Assembly: GCA_016782825.1 (NCBI GenBank)
Contig: JADHXT010000036.1
Span: 1-15,181 of the forward strand
Direction: 5' to 3'
DNA: 15,181 bases
DNA from: Candidatus Brocadiia bacterium
Lineage (GTDB): Bacteria > Planctomycetota > PUPC01 > DSUN01
Shown: piece by piece, positions 7,237-14,021 of the stretch
Layout: each line of letters begins with the position of its first letter
Position numbering within the stretch: the first letter of the stretch is position 1
Translations under genes and position numbers: made by a program
Notes under the pieces: model-generated
Told to the model about the DNA's origin: nothing
Seen by the model: only the letters and a program-made list of their open reading frames with translations
Databases searched by the model: none

Positions 7237-8088
7237 TCACCGGCGGCCCTCCGAAGAGGGAAGTGGCCCGATGCGCTGGGTCCCCACGGCCAGCTCGTCG
7301 ATCCAGAGCTTCTGGGCGTGGGGGAGGAGGCCGCGGCCGAAGTAGGGGGCGAGCAGGAACTGGTTGAGCTTCATCCTCGGGAAGTCGGTGGTGCGGAAGA
7401 TGACGTCGGTTCGCTCGATGACGAGCTTGCCGTCGAACCAGCCGCGGAGCTCCCCGTCGGCCTTCCACTTGTCGCTGGCTACGTCGAGGCTGTTGAGCTT
7501 GAACATCGCCTCGACGCAGTGCCAGTTGGCGTCGGTGAGCAGAGGGCCCTTGCTGTCGTAGAGCTTGCCGTTGTAGCCCCCGCGGAGCGGGCCTTGGGTG
7601 AGGCCGTGACGTGCATTCGTGTTCTGCATGTCCGTGGCCCCGAGGCGCAGCTTCCCGCCATTCGCCTCGATGTAGAGGGTCAGGTGGCTGCGCGCCGGCC
7701 CGTGGTACTTGGGGTTCTCGGTGGTCAGGAAGTGCAGCATGTGAGGGTGATACGTGCGCCCGGACCATCCCCAACCCTTCGAGAGCTTGATGTAGAAACG
7801 GATGTAGACCACCTCGGTGGGCTTGAAGAGATGCCGGAGCCCTCTCGAGCCCACGGCCTTGCCGCCGTCTTGCCACTCGTACTCGATGCATCCCGCGCCG
7901 GCGCGGGCGTCCTTCCCGGAGATTGTGATCTTGGAGCTGTCGTACCAGCCCCGCCTCGCAACGTTCAGGTCATCGAAGCTCTCACTGAAGAAGATCCCAG
8001 GGGCTTTCGTCTCAGCAGCAGCGGCGTTGCCGACGAACGCCGCCAGGGTGATCGCCATGCACATTCCGAGCCACGAGTACCGGATCAT
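7237..8088 (-). CDS. Secreted concanavalin-A-like (polysaccharide lyase/LamG-like) protein
   Basis: The 283-residue protein has a signal peptide (residues 1-25, ending NAAAA) and a single jelly-roll domain. IFFSESFDDLNVARRGW opens it, VVYIRFYIKLSKGWGW and TYHPHMLHFLTTEN are core strands, and ANWHCVEAMFKLNS then DGELRGWFDGKLVIER align with GRWQCVEVMLKLNS/DGELALWLDGKLV of the protein at 861-1895, so the two are paralogues. KLWIDELAVGTQRIG is the final strand, matching VWFDDVVVSTAYVG there. The fold suits either a lyase that splits acidic polysaccharide or a carbohydrate-binding protein. A strong AGGAGG sits seven bases before the ATG, 13 bases after the stop of the PQQ-like remnant, so the two are close cistrons. 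Confidence 0.75.
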   Translation of the reverse strand: MIRYSWLGMCMAITLAAFVGNAAAAETKAPGIFFSESFDDLNVARRGWYDSSKITISGKDARAGAGCIEYEWQDGGKAVGSRGLRHLFKPTEVVYIRFYIKLSKGWGWSGRTYHPHMLHFLTTENPKYHGPARSHLTLYIEANGGKLRLGATDMQNTNARHGLTQGPLRGGYNGKLYDSKGPLLTDANWHCVEAMFKLNSLDVASDKWKADGELRGWFDGKLVIERTDVIFRTTDFPRMKLNQFLLAPYFGRGLLPHAQKLWIDELAVGTQRIGPLPSSEGRR

Positions 8089-8101
8089 CTTCTGCCTCCT
8101 C

Positions 8102-8362
8102 TCACGAGCCTTGCGCCCGCACGTCGAAGCAGTAGAGGTTGGTGACGGCCACGCTGGAGAAGCCCTTGCCGATCGTGTTCACTTCCCACAGGCGTGGAGG
8201 CCCGTCCGCCGGCCATTCTTTCAGCAGACCCGTATCGGGGGACTTCCCGTCCCGGCTCGGTCCCCTCCAGCCTGGCCACTCGTTCCCGGCAGCTCGGCTC
8301 GATGCGAATGCCACGGACAACACCGTCAGCATGCCTGCAAGCAGGCTCTTGGACCTCGTCAT
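8102..8362 (-). CDS. Remnant of a PQQ-like beta-propeller protein (86 aa, apparently internally deleted)
   Basis: Residues 1-25 are a signal peptide. Residues 27-72 (NEWPGWRGPSRDGKSPDTGL, then LKEWPADGPPRLWEV and IGKGFSSVAV) are the characteristic N-terminus of the PQQ-binding-like beta-propeller proteins abundant in Planctomycetes, which are normally about 400-450 residues. Straight after SSVAVT the protein reads NLYCFDVRAQGS and stops. That last piece resembles the end of such proteins, where a final blade ends in LYCxDVRA. I infer that the central blades were lost in frame, with the junction near 8138-8143, or collapsed in assembly. With no blades it cannot form a propeller. The start at 8362 follows GGAGG; the frame is open upstream to 8416 but without an RBS. 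Full-length members are thought to bind sugars or quinones; this one probably has no such function, although it could still be expressed. Confidence 0.7.
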   Translation of the reverse strand: MTRSKSLLAGMLTVLSVAFASSRAAGNEWPGWRGPSRDGKSPDTGLLKEWPADGPPRLWEVNTIGKGFSSVAVTNLYCFDVRAQGS

Positions 8363-8452
8363 TCTCGCTCCTCCGAGACGCTGAAGGACAAGGGCAGCAC
8401 ACCGGCCGGCACACAACGCGGCGCGCCTCGCGCCCGACTCTCACCGGCAGTC
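8363..8452. other. Intergenic gap with one short GC hairpin
   Basis: The 90-base gap between the fusion gene and the PQQ-like remnant contains an inverted repeat at 8420-8434 (GGCGCG-CCT-CGCGCC as written on the plus strand) and the RBS at 8370-8374. There is no U-run, so the hairpin is not called a terminator. No other element was seen. Confidence 0.35.
8370..8374 (-). promoter_or_regulatory. GGAGG ribosome binding site for the PQQ-like remnant
   Basis: GGAGG lies seven bases before ATG 8362 and decides against the upstream in-frame start at 8416. Its preservation suggests that the short frame may still be translated. Confidence 0.6.
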
Positions 8453-11194
8453 TCACTTCGCATTGGGTTTCCCTTTCCTCACGATATAGAGCCCCCAGTC
8501 CTCATCCCCCGCCTTCCTGAAGGTCCGCCGCCCGCCCGACCACGTGAAGGAGTTCTCCTTGCTCCAACGCTGTCCGTCGAACGCCTTCCACAGGTAAGAG
8601 CCCGGTCCCAGCTTCAGGTCCACGCTCTCGCCTCCCTTCTTGAGGTAGACGATGCAGCGCGTTCCTGGATTGGCCAGGCACCAGCCGCCGCTGACGAGAT
8701 CGTTCCGGGGGCTTGTGTCCACGAACTCGACGCCTGAGGTGAACGCTGCAACGTCCCCGGCGGCTTCCAGCGAAGCGAGGTAGACCTTCCTCATCTTGTC
8801 GGCGCAGTCGTTCCAGCGCCTCGTCTTGGTCGCGCGGGCGCAGGGCCTGTGAAACCCCGACATGGCAGCCCCCGCCATGAAGTACTCGAGCGCTTCGCGG
8901 CGCTTCTCGCCAGCATCCGCGTCTTTCTTCAGGCCCACGTAGTTCTTGAGTATCGTGATGGGCTTCGGACTGCTCTTGGACCGCTCATACCAGTCCGCGA
9001 CTGTCTCGTATCGCGTCATCTTGAACGGCGGGTTCGTGCCGCCGGGGAACTGGCTCATGTCTGCGAAGTCGTACTGCGGCCTCGTGAGGATGTCCGCCAT
9101 GCCGCGGCTGAAGTGGAACTCCACCCGGTCGCGAGACACGCGCTTCCAGATGTGCTCTGGGATATTCGAGTAGAGGAGACGCACTCCCTTGGATTTCCCA
9201 TATGCGTGGACGAAGTCGGCCCAGTACTCCACCCACTCCCTCGGCCATCCGTTCTCGTTGCCGCAGACATAGAGCACGTTTCCGGCTTGCCACGTGCAAT
9301 CCAGGATCTTCCTTGCGAACCTCTCCTGGTACTTGAGCACCTCTGGCCGATGGTCGAGCCCGGGCACGGTGCGCACAAACTTGCTGTCGGCGTCGCGGCC
9401 GGCCCTCCCGACATCGAGAGGGCCTGCGTAGTTGACGTTGTTCTTCGGATTGAAGGGGGAGGTGGCCCAGATGGTGTAGGTGGACCACATCTCCACGGTC
9501 AGGACGATGCCCTTGTCGGCACACAGCTCGCAGAAGCTGCGGAATCGCTTCCAGAATGGCTCGTTGAAGACGTTCAGATCGTACTTGCCCTTTGCGTTCT
9601 TGCCGAAGGCATCCAGGTGCTCCTGCTTGCCCGTCACCGGATCGTGCCACCATCCCTTGTAGGTGGACTCGATCGGATACTTGCGCGCCCCCTCGCGGTC
9701 GGAGTCGCTGATGTACATCTCGATCCGCCAGTGTGTGCAGCCCGCCTTCGCCAGCTCATCCACTGCCCGCTCATAGGGGTAGTTCCCCACACGCGGCAGC
9801 ATCTCGAGCTCGCGGGCGCCGGTGAGGAAGAGGGGCTTCTGCCTGTACTCGAAGTAGCAGGGATTCCTTGGCGAGATCCTCACCCTGTCTGATCGCTTCG
9901 TGGTCTCCCCTCGGTCCGGCGCGGCCCGGTGGCCCGTGCCGGGCGGCGGGAGTGCGCCGCCGCGGCGGCGCTCGAGTGCCTGGGGCTGCTGGATGAACAA
10001 CGTCACGTCGGTTTGCCGCGTGCCGATGACGTAGCGGCCTCCAATCCCGTGGCCGCGGAGCACCAGGTCCATGTCCCCGTCGGCGTCCACGTCGGCGATG
10101 GTCGGGCCGATCCCCATGGTCAGATCCGTGGCGAGTTGATGCTTCACCCAGGTGACCCGGCCGCCGGAACGCACCAGCTCGATCCAGAACACGTCGAGGG
10201 GATCGTCGTTGCCGGGGTCGCCGTGCCGATACCTGCTCTTCCCCGCGAAGATATCCAGGTCTCCATCGCCGTCGATGTCGGCGTAGGCCACGCCATGAAG
10301 CTGGGAAGGCAGCTTCCCGGGGAGGATCTCGTGCAGCTTGAAGCTCGGCTTCCTGCCGCCCGAGGACTCGAGCCAATAGGCCCCGTAGTGATGTGCCCGG
10401 GGAATGAGGAGATCCTCATCGCCGTCGCCGTCCACATCGTAGACCTCGATCTGCATGGTCTCGTGGCCCCGCCTTGCGGAGCCGGGCGACGGCAGCGAAT
10501 GCCTGACCCACTTACCTCTCTCCCGCCGCTCGAACCACACGAAGTCGCTCACAATGTCCAGCCGCCCATCCTCGTTCAGGTCTCCGATTCCCAGGCCGTG
10601 CAGCGGGGACTTGTCCACGGGGGTCCAGGACCAGTTCGAGGCGGTTTTCGGTTCCTTTGGGATCTCGTAGATTCGGATACCCTTCCCAGGGCAAACGTCG
10701 GAGCAGACCATCTCGTCTCGGCCGTCGCCGTCGATATCAACGAACACGATAATTTCAGGCCACCTGGTATCCCAGGTGATGTGGTGTCTTGTCCAGATGC
10801 CGGTAGACGGCGGGCCGGGATTCTCGAACCAGAGCAGCTCGTTCTTCCTGCGGTCGTCGCTGGACCGGCGATGAGCCGTCAAGTCCAGATCCCCGTCTCG
10901 GTCCAGGTCGTAAGGCACGGTGAAGCCGATGTCGATGTCGGTCGGCTTGGAAGCGGGCGGGTATAACGGGTGTCGTTTCCACGATGGCCCTTCGAACCAT
11001 TGGAGGCCGGCGACGATATCCACGACCCCGTCCCCGTTGATGTCCACCACGGGCACATGGCCCATGTTCGTCTCCGCCACTGTCTTCAGGCTGACGCGCT
11101 TGAACGTCACCTCGCCGGCAAGCACGCCGTGCACTACGCTCAACGCGAGTGCGGTGAAGTATCCAGCCAGTTGTCGCTTACGGAACCTGTGCAT
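8453..11194 (-). CDS. FG-GAP/VCBS repeat protein fused to a glycoside-hydrolase-like TIM barrel (913 aa)
   Basis: Signal peptide residues 1-27 are followed by seven calcium-binding FG-GAP-type loops (DINGDGVVD 51, DLDRDGDLD 96, DIDGDGRDE 153, DLNEDGRLD 205, DVDGDGDED 253, DIDGDGDLD 306, DVDADGDMD 368), a likely beta-propeller. Residues 404-436 are an Arg/Pro-rich linker. Residues 437-790 are a GH-A-like barrel: ISPRNPCYFEYRQKPLFLTG opens it, NPKNNVNY (582-589) and GNVLYVCGNENGW with N646-E647 as acid/base candidate, then FHRP (781-784). A C-terminal beta domain (about 830-913, CLANPG) ends the protein. The barrel is homologous to the gene at 14022-15181, but that protein's SDE site aligns here with NYVGLKKD, so the nucleophile may be missing. 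The frame is open to 11587; the start at 11194 is chosen for its AGGAG and signal peptide. I infer surface glycan binding plus hydrolysis. Confidence 0.8.
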   Translation of the reverse strand: MHRFRKRQLAGYFTALALSVVHGVLAGEVTFKRVSLKTVAETNMGHVPVVDINGDGVVDIVAGLQWFEGPSWKRHPLYPPASKPTDIDIGFTVPYDLDRDGDLDLTAHRRSSDDRRKNELLWFENPGPPSTGIWTRHHITWDTRWPEIIVFVDIDGDGRDEMVCSDVCPGKGIRIYEIPKEPKTASNWSWTPVDKSPLHGLGIGDLNEDGRLDIVSDFVWFERRERGKWVRHSLPSPGSARRGHETMQIEVYDVDGDGDEDLLIPRAHHYGAYWLESSGGRKPSFKLHEILPGKLPSQLHGVAYADIDGDGDLDIFAGKSRYRHGDPGNDDPLDVFWIELVRSGGRVTWVKHQLATDLTMGIGPTIADVDADGDMDLVLRGHGIGGRYVIGTRQTDVTLFIQQPQALERRRGGALPPPGTGHRAAPDRGETTKRSDRVRISPRNPCYFEYRQKPLFLTGARELEMLPRVGNYPYERAVDELAKAGCTHWRIEMYISDSDREGARKYPIESTYKGWWHDPVTGKQEHLDAFGKNAKGKYDLNVFNEPFWKRFRSFCELCADKGIVLTVEMWSTYTIWATSPFNPKNNVNYAGPLDVGRAGRDADSKFVRTVPGLDHRPEVLKYQERFARKILDCTWQAGNVLYVCGNENGWPREWVEYWADFVHAYGKSKGVRLLYSNIPEHIWKRVSRDRVEFHFSRGMADILTRPQYDFADMSQFPGGTNPPFKMTRYETVADWYERSKSSPKPITILKNYVGLKKDADAGEKRREALEYFMAGAAMSGFHRPCARATKTRRWNDCADKMRKVYLASLEAAGDVAAFTSGVEFVDTSPRNDLVSGGWCLANPGTRCIVYLKKGGESVDLKLGPGSYLWKAFDGQRWSKENSFTWSGGRRTFRKAGDEDWGLYIVRKGKPNAK
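9954..9971. repeat. 18-bp perfect palindrome in the fusion linker
   Basis: GCGCCGCCGCGGCGGCGC is its own reverse complement with no loop. It encodes part of the linker (about residues 408-414, ERRRGGA) between the FG-GAP and hydrolase domains of the 913-residue protein. It may be a relic of an intergenic hairpin, or chance in GC-rich DNA. Confidence 0.6.
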
Positions 11195-11203
11195 GGCCGC
11201 TTT

Positions 11204-11208
11204 CTCCT
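11204..11208 (-). promoter_or_regulatory. AGGAG ribosome binding site for the fusion gene start
   Basis: AGGAG lies nine bases before the ATG at 11194, in the 34-base gap after the upstream FG-GAP gene. It supports this start over the in-frame start at 11587, which would add 131 residues lying inside that gene. Confidence 0.7.
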
Positions 11209-11228
11209 GAGCGGGACATCCCCATAGC

Positions 11229-12410
11229 TCACGGCGATACGTTCTCCAGATACACGTGCAGGTCACCGTTCCACGGCTTCGAGCAGATATCAATATCGCC
11301 ATCGCCGTCGACGTCGCCCGCGACGCCTTCGTGACAGCGATCACCTTGGTTGACGATCTGTTCCCTCCACCGGCCGCCCCGCCCATCGGCGTTTTGCCAG
11401 ATGAACCACAACCGCTTCCCCTGCGGTCCGGAACCGCCGAGCGGCCCTTCGCCGGAGAACACGTCCAGGTCCCCGTCGCCGTCGAAATCGGCCACAGCGA
11501 GTGTGTGCAGGTCGCCCTTCTTGTCCGCAATGGGTCGACGGACCCAACGCCCACCCGTGCCGTCGGCATTCTCGAACCAGTGAGCACGCCCAGAGCCGGG
11601 TTCGGCGTCGGCGTCGGTCATCACCACGTCGTTGTCGCCGTCTTTGTCCACGTCGCAGATCCACGACTTGGTCGTGTCCTTGAAACGCCCGCCGCTGCCG
11701 CCGGCAATCGTCTCGTGCCACGCCCATTTCGTGCCCTTGCCGTCCGCGTTCTCGAACCAGCCGGTGGATCGAACGACGTCGTTGTCGCCGTCGCCGTCCA
11801 GATCGCCGACGCCGCGCGGCGCAATGCCGCCGTGAACACCGGGACCGATGCGGTGGGGCCTCCATTTCTGCGTAGCATCCTGGGGGATGTGATACCAGAA
11901 GACGCCTGACCGATCGCTCATCGCCACCAGGTCGAGCTTGCCATCCCCGTCAATGTCAGCGGCCACGTTGTCGTGCGTGCGGATCGCCCCGGCGTTGTGT
12001 CGCTGGAACGGCTTCTCTTTCGGCTGGCCGGTATTGCGATACCAGACGCTGCCGGCGACGTGGTCCACCCAGCCGTCGCCGTCCACGTCAAAGGCACAGC
12101 CGCCCACGTCGGTCCCCGCCTTCTCGCCGATCGTGTGACGGATCCAGCGATCCCGTCGCTGATGCTCGAACCACCAAACGGTCCCGCTGCGGCAGCCCAC
12201 GACCCAGTCGAGATCACCATCGCGGTCGACATCGACGAGAGACGTCTGCCCCATCTTGTTGCCTGCTCGGCCGATCTCGTGCCGAGTGAATTTCATCTCG
12301 CCGGCTACGCATAATGCCGCGCAGCCCACGAGCCACGCGAGGAGCGCACTCCGCGTCAGGAGGGCTCGTTGGCCGGGTGCTCGCCTCAGAGGTCGTCCGG
12401 CTTGTTGCAT
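11229..12410 (-). CDS. Secreted FG-GAP/VCBS repeat protein
   Basis: The 393-residue protein is exported: residues about 1-36 carry a basic start and hydrophobic core. LVGC in this stretch resembles a lipobox, so a lipoprotein is possible, although ordinary cleavage after CVAG is equally likely. The mature part holds seven DxDxDGxxD calcium-binding loops (DVDRDGDLD, DVDGDGWVD, DIDGDGKLD, DLDGDGDND, DVDKDGDND, DFDGDGDLD, DVDGDGDID), each next to a WFE or WYR type strand, a pattern fitting a seven-bladed propeller of the VCBS/FG-GAP kind. Such proteins are usually surface proteins that bind ligands or glycans; no catalytic motif is seen. It resembles the N-terminal half of the next gene (8453-11194), suggesting duplication. 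It begins with TGATG at the previous gene's stop; GTG at 12413 is an alternative start. Confidence 0.8.
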   Translation of the reverse strand: MQQAGRPLRRAPGQRALLTRSALLAWLVGCAALCVAGEMKFTRHEIGRAGNKMGQTSLVDVDRDGDLDWVVGCRSGTVWWFEHQRRDRWIRHTIGEKAGTDVGGCAFDVDGDGWVDHVAGSVWYRNTGQPKEKPFQRHNAGAIRTHDNVAADIDGDGKLDLVAMSDRSGVFWYHIPQDATQKWRPHRIGPGVHGGIAPRGVGDLDGDGDNDVVRSTGWFENADGKGTKWAWHETIAGGSGGRFKDTTKSWICDVDKDGDNDVVMTDADAEPGSGRAHWFENADGTGGRWVRRPIADKKGDLHTLAVADFDGDGDLDVFSGEGPLGGSGPQGKRLWFIWQNADGRGGRWREQIVNQGDRCHEGVAGDVDGDGDIDICSKPWNGDLHVYLENVSP

Positions 12411-13990
12411 CACGGCCTGCTCCTTTCGCTCTCTCGGGTGCTGTGGCCACGGAATCGGCGTCGGAAACTGCCCGCTGCAACGGCCCAGTCCGACCTCGCG
12501 GGCAACTTGATCGTCTGTTTCGCCGGGCGGAGCGAGTCCAAAACGATCTCGCGATACTCTTTGGTTGTGTCCACCGCTATGGCTTTCAAAGGCGCTGCCG
12601 CGGCTGAAAGATCCACCCGGGTCGTGTCCGTGTCTTCCTTGTAGAACACATACGTCGTGTTGCCAGGCGTTTTCAGACAGAGGCCGTCGGTGAGTCCATT
12701 CGCCCGCACCATGTCCAGCAGGAAACGGCCTCGCCAGAAGTCACGAACGCATCGCATCTGCTCCGGGTGTGGGTAGGGGTGTGGGCTATTCGGATAGAAG
12801 CCGTAGAAGCCGCCCATGCCGCCAGCCATGGTCTGCCACCAAAGGAGCCGGCGAGTTCCGTCCATGTCCAACCGAAAGCCTTTGCGCAAGTAGCTGTGTC
12901 GCTCCTCGTAGAAGTGCGGCCGGTTGAGATCGGCATCCAGAACCTCGACGATCTCGCGATAGTCCCTCGGCCCGTGCGACGTCGTGGTAAGCTGCACGCC
13001 TCGCCCAAAGCCGTCGTACGAGTTCATGTTGTTCGCTCTGGCCGGCAGCCTGTGGCCGCGGGCGCAGAGCAGGTGGTCCCAGCCCATGTGCTCGTGCAGG
13101 GAGTTGGACCAGCCGTCGAGCTGCGGTCCCTTCGTCCACTCGTGCAGGTCGAAGCCGTAGCCCATCGACCAACCGGGAAGTGGGCCAAGCCGCGCCGCGA
13201 TGTAGCGCTGAAGTCGCCGATCGGCCGGTCCGTTGATCCCGCCTACGCCGATCGGTGTCCATTTGCGGGACTCGTCGCCCCAAGCCCAGAGGTGAACTCG
13301 ACAACCCCGGCGGTGGGCTGCTGCAATAGCGCTTTCGAGAGCCTCGAACGTCTTCAGATCGGGGTTCTTGCTATCGTGTTCGCTGTGCTTGAGAGCCCCA
13401 TAGCGAAACCAGTTGTTCACAACGTGCACGAAAACGGTGTCGAAGCCGTGCCGCACGGCGTCGTCGAGGTATTCCTGAAACTTGTCCGGCTTGTCCGGCA
13501 AGCCGATGATCGCGCCGGTATACTGCTTCCGGTTCATGTAGACGTTGAAGCGATACGCCTCAAGATGCGCATCGTCGCCCGTCTGAATGGCAAACCGGTT
13601 CCCCTTGTGTGTGAGGAAGCCCTTGATTGCCGGGTTCGGGTTGGGCCGGACCATGATTGTGCCGCGGTGGCCGTTCAACTCGGGGTCGCCGCTGACCGTC
13701 GTGAAACGCCACTCTCCCAGCCGCGTGCCGGTGAAACGAAACTTCCACGTGTCGTCGCCCGCGTAGAACATCTGGGTTGTTCGCGCCTGGTCGCCCCCGG
13801 TGTGCGAGAACGTCACTCGCGCAACCACGTCGAACGGGTTCCCGTCGCACGACGGATTCTCCAGCGACCACTCTTCATAGAGCCACATTGTCGCGCGCCG
13901 CGGTCCGAGCTCGCCGGCATAGAGCGGAAACACCAGCAACTCCACAAACCACGCGACGCATAGCACGAGTTTCATTTCCTGTGTGTTCAC
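12410..13990 (-). CDS. DUF5060-type secreted glycoside-hydrolase-like protein (526 aa)
   Basis: Signal residues 1-26 are followed by a beta-sandwich (about 30-125) that matches DUF5060: WSLENPSCDGNPFDVVARVTF, MFYAGDDTWKFRFTGTRLGEW and FTTVSGDPELNGHRG. Residues about 120-440 form a TIM barrel of the DUF4038/GH140-like kind: FQEYLDDAVRHGFDTVFVHV, HRRGCRVHLWAWGDE, GYGFDLHEW with E284, and HFYEERHSY with E362/E363 as candidate catalytic acids. A C-terminal beta region follows; DUF5060 enzymes commonly end this way. Relatives act on plant cell-wall or acidic polysaccharide side chains, but the substrate here is unknown. The start is GTG 13990, with AGGAG six bases upstream and 31 bases after the previous stop; an ATG five codons inside is too close to its CAGGA to be preferred. 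The last codons overlap the FG-GAP start. Confidence 0.8.
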   Translation of the reverse strand: MNTQEMKLVLCVAWFVELLVFPLYAGELGPRRATMWLYEEWSLENPSCDGNPFDVVARVTFSHTGGDQARTTQMFYAGDDTWKFRFTGTRLGEWRFTTVSGDPELNGHRGTIMVRPNPNPAIKGFLTHKGNRFAIQTGDDAHLEAYRFNVYMNRKQYTGAIIGLPDKPDKFQEYLDDAVRHGFDTVFVHVVNNWFRYGALKHSEHDSKNPDLKTFEALESAIAAAHRRGCRVHLWAWGDESRKWTPIGVGGINGPADRRLQRYIAARLGPLPGWSMGYGFDLHEWTKGPQLDGWSNSLHEHMGWDHLLCARGHRLPARANNMNSYDGFGRGVQLTTTSHGPRDYREIVEVLDADLNRPHFYEERHSYLRKGFRLDMDGTRRLLWWQTMAGGMGGFYGFYPNSPHPYPHPEQMRCVRDFWRGRFLLDMVRANGLTDGLCLKTPGNTTYVFYKEDTDTTRVDLSAAAAPLKAIAVDTTKEYREIVLDSLRPAKQTIKLPARSDWAVAAGSFRRRFRGHSTRESERSRP

Positions 13991-13996
13991 GAGCGT

Positions 13997-14001
13997 CTCC
14001 T
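13997..14001 (-). promoter_or_regulatory. AGGAG ribosome binding site that supports a GTG start
   Basis: AGGAG lies six bases before the GTG at 13990, inside the 31-base gap after the upstream gene. The nearby ATG (five codons in) has no well-placed site, so GTG is the better start. Confidence 0.6.
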
Positions 14002-14021
14002 GGGCTGAGCTGATGTTCTCC

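Noticed and set aside
8420..8434. Possible intrinsic terminator after the fusion gene
   Set aside because: It is a 6-bp GC stem with no U-run, and such stems are expected by chance in DNA this rich in GC.
8453..11587. 1044-residue version of the fusion gene
   Set aside because: The extra 131 residues lie inside the preceding FG-GAP gene in another frame; the signal peptide and AGGAG mark 11194 as the start.
12767..13963. Plus-strand 398-codon frame
   Set aside because: It is antisense to the DUF5060 glycosidase, without domain or RBS; a GC-bias shadow.
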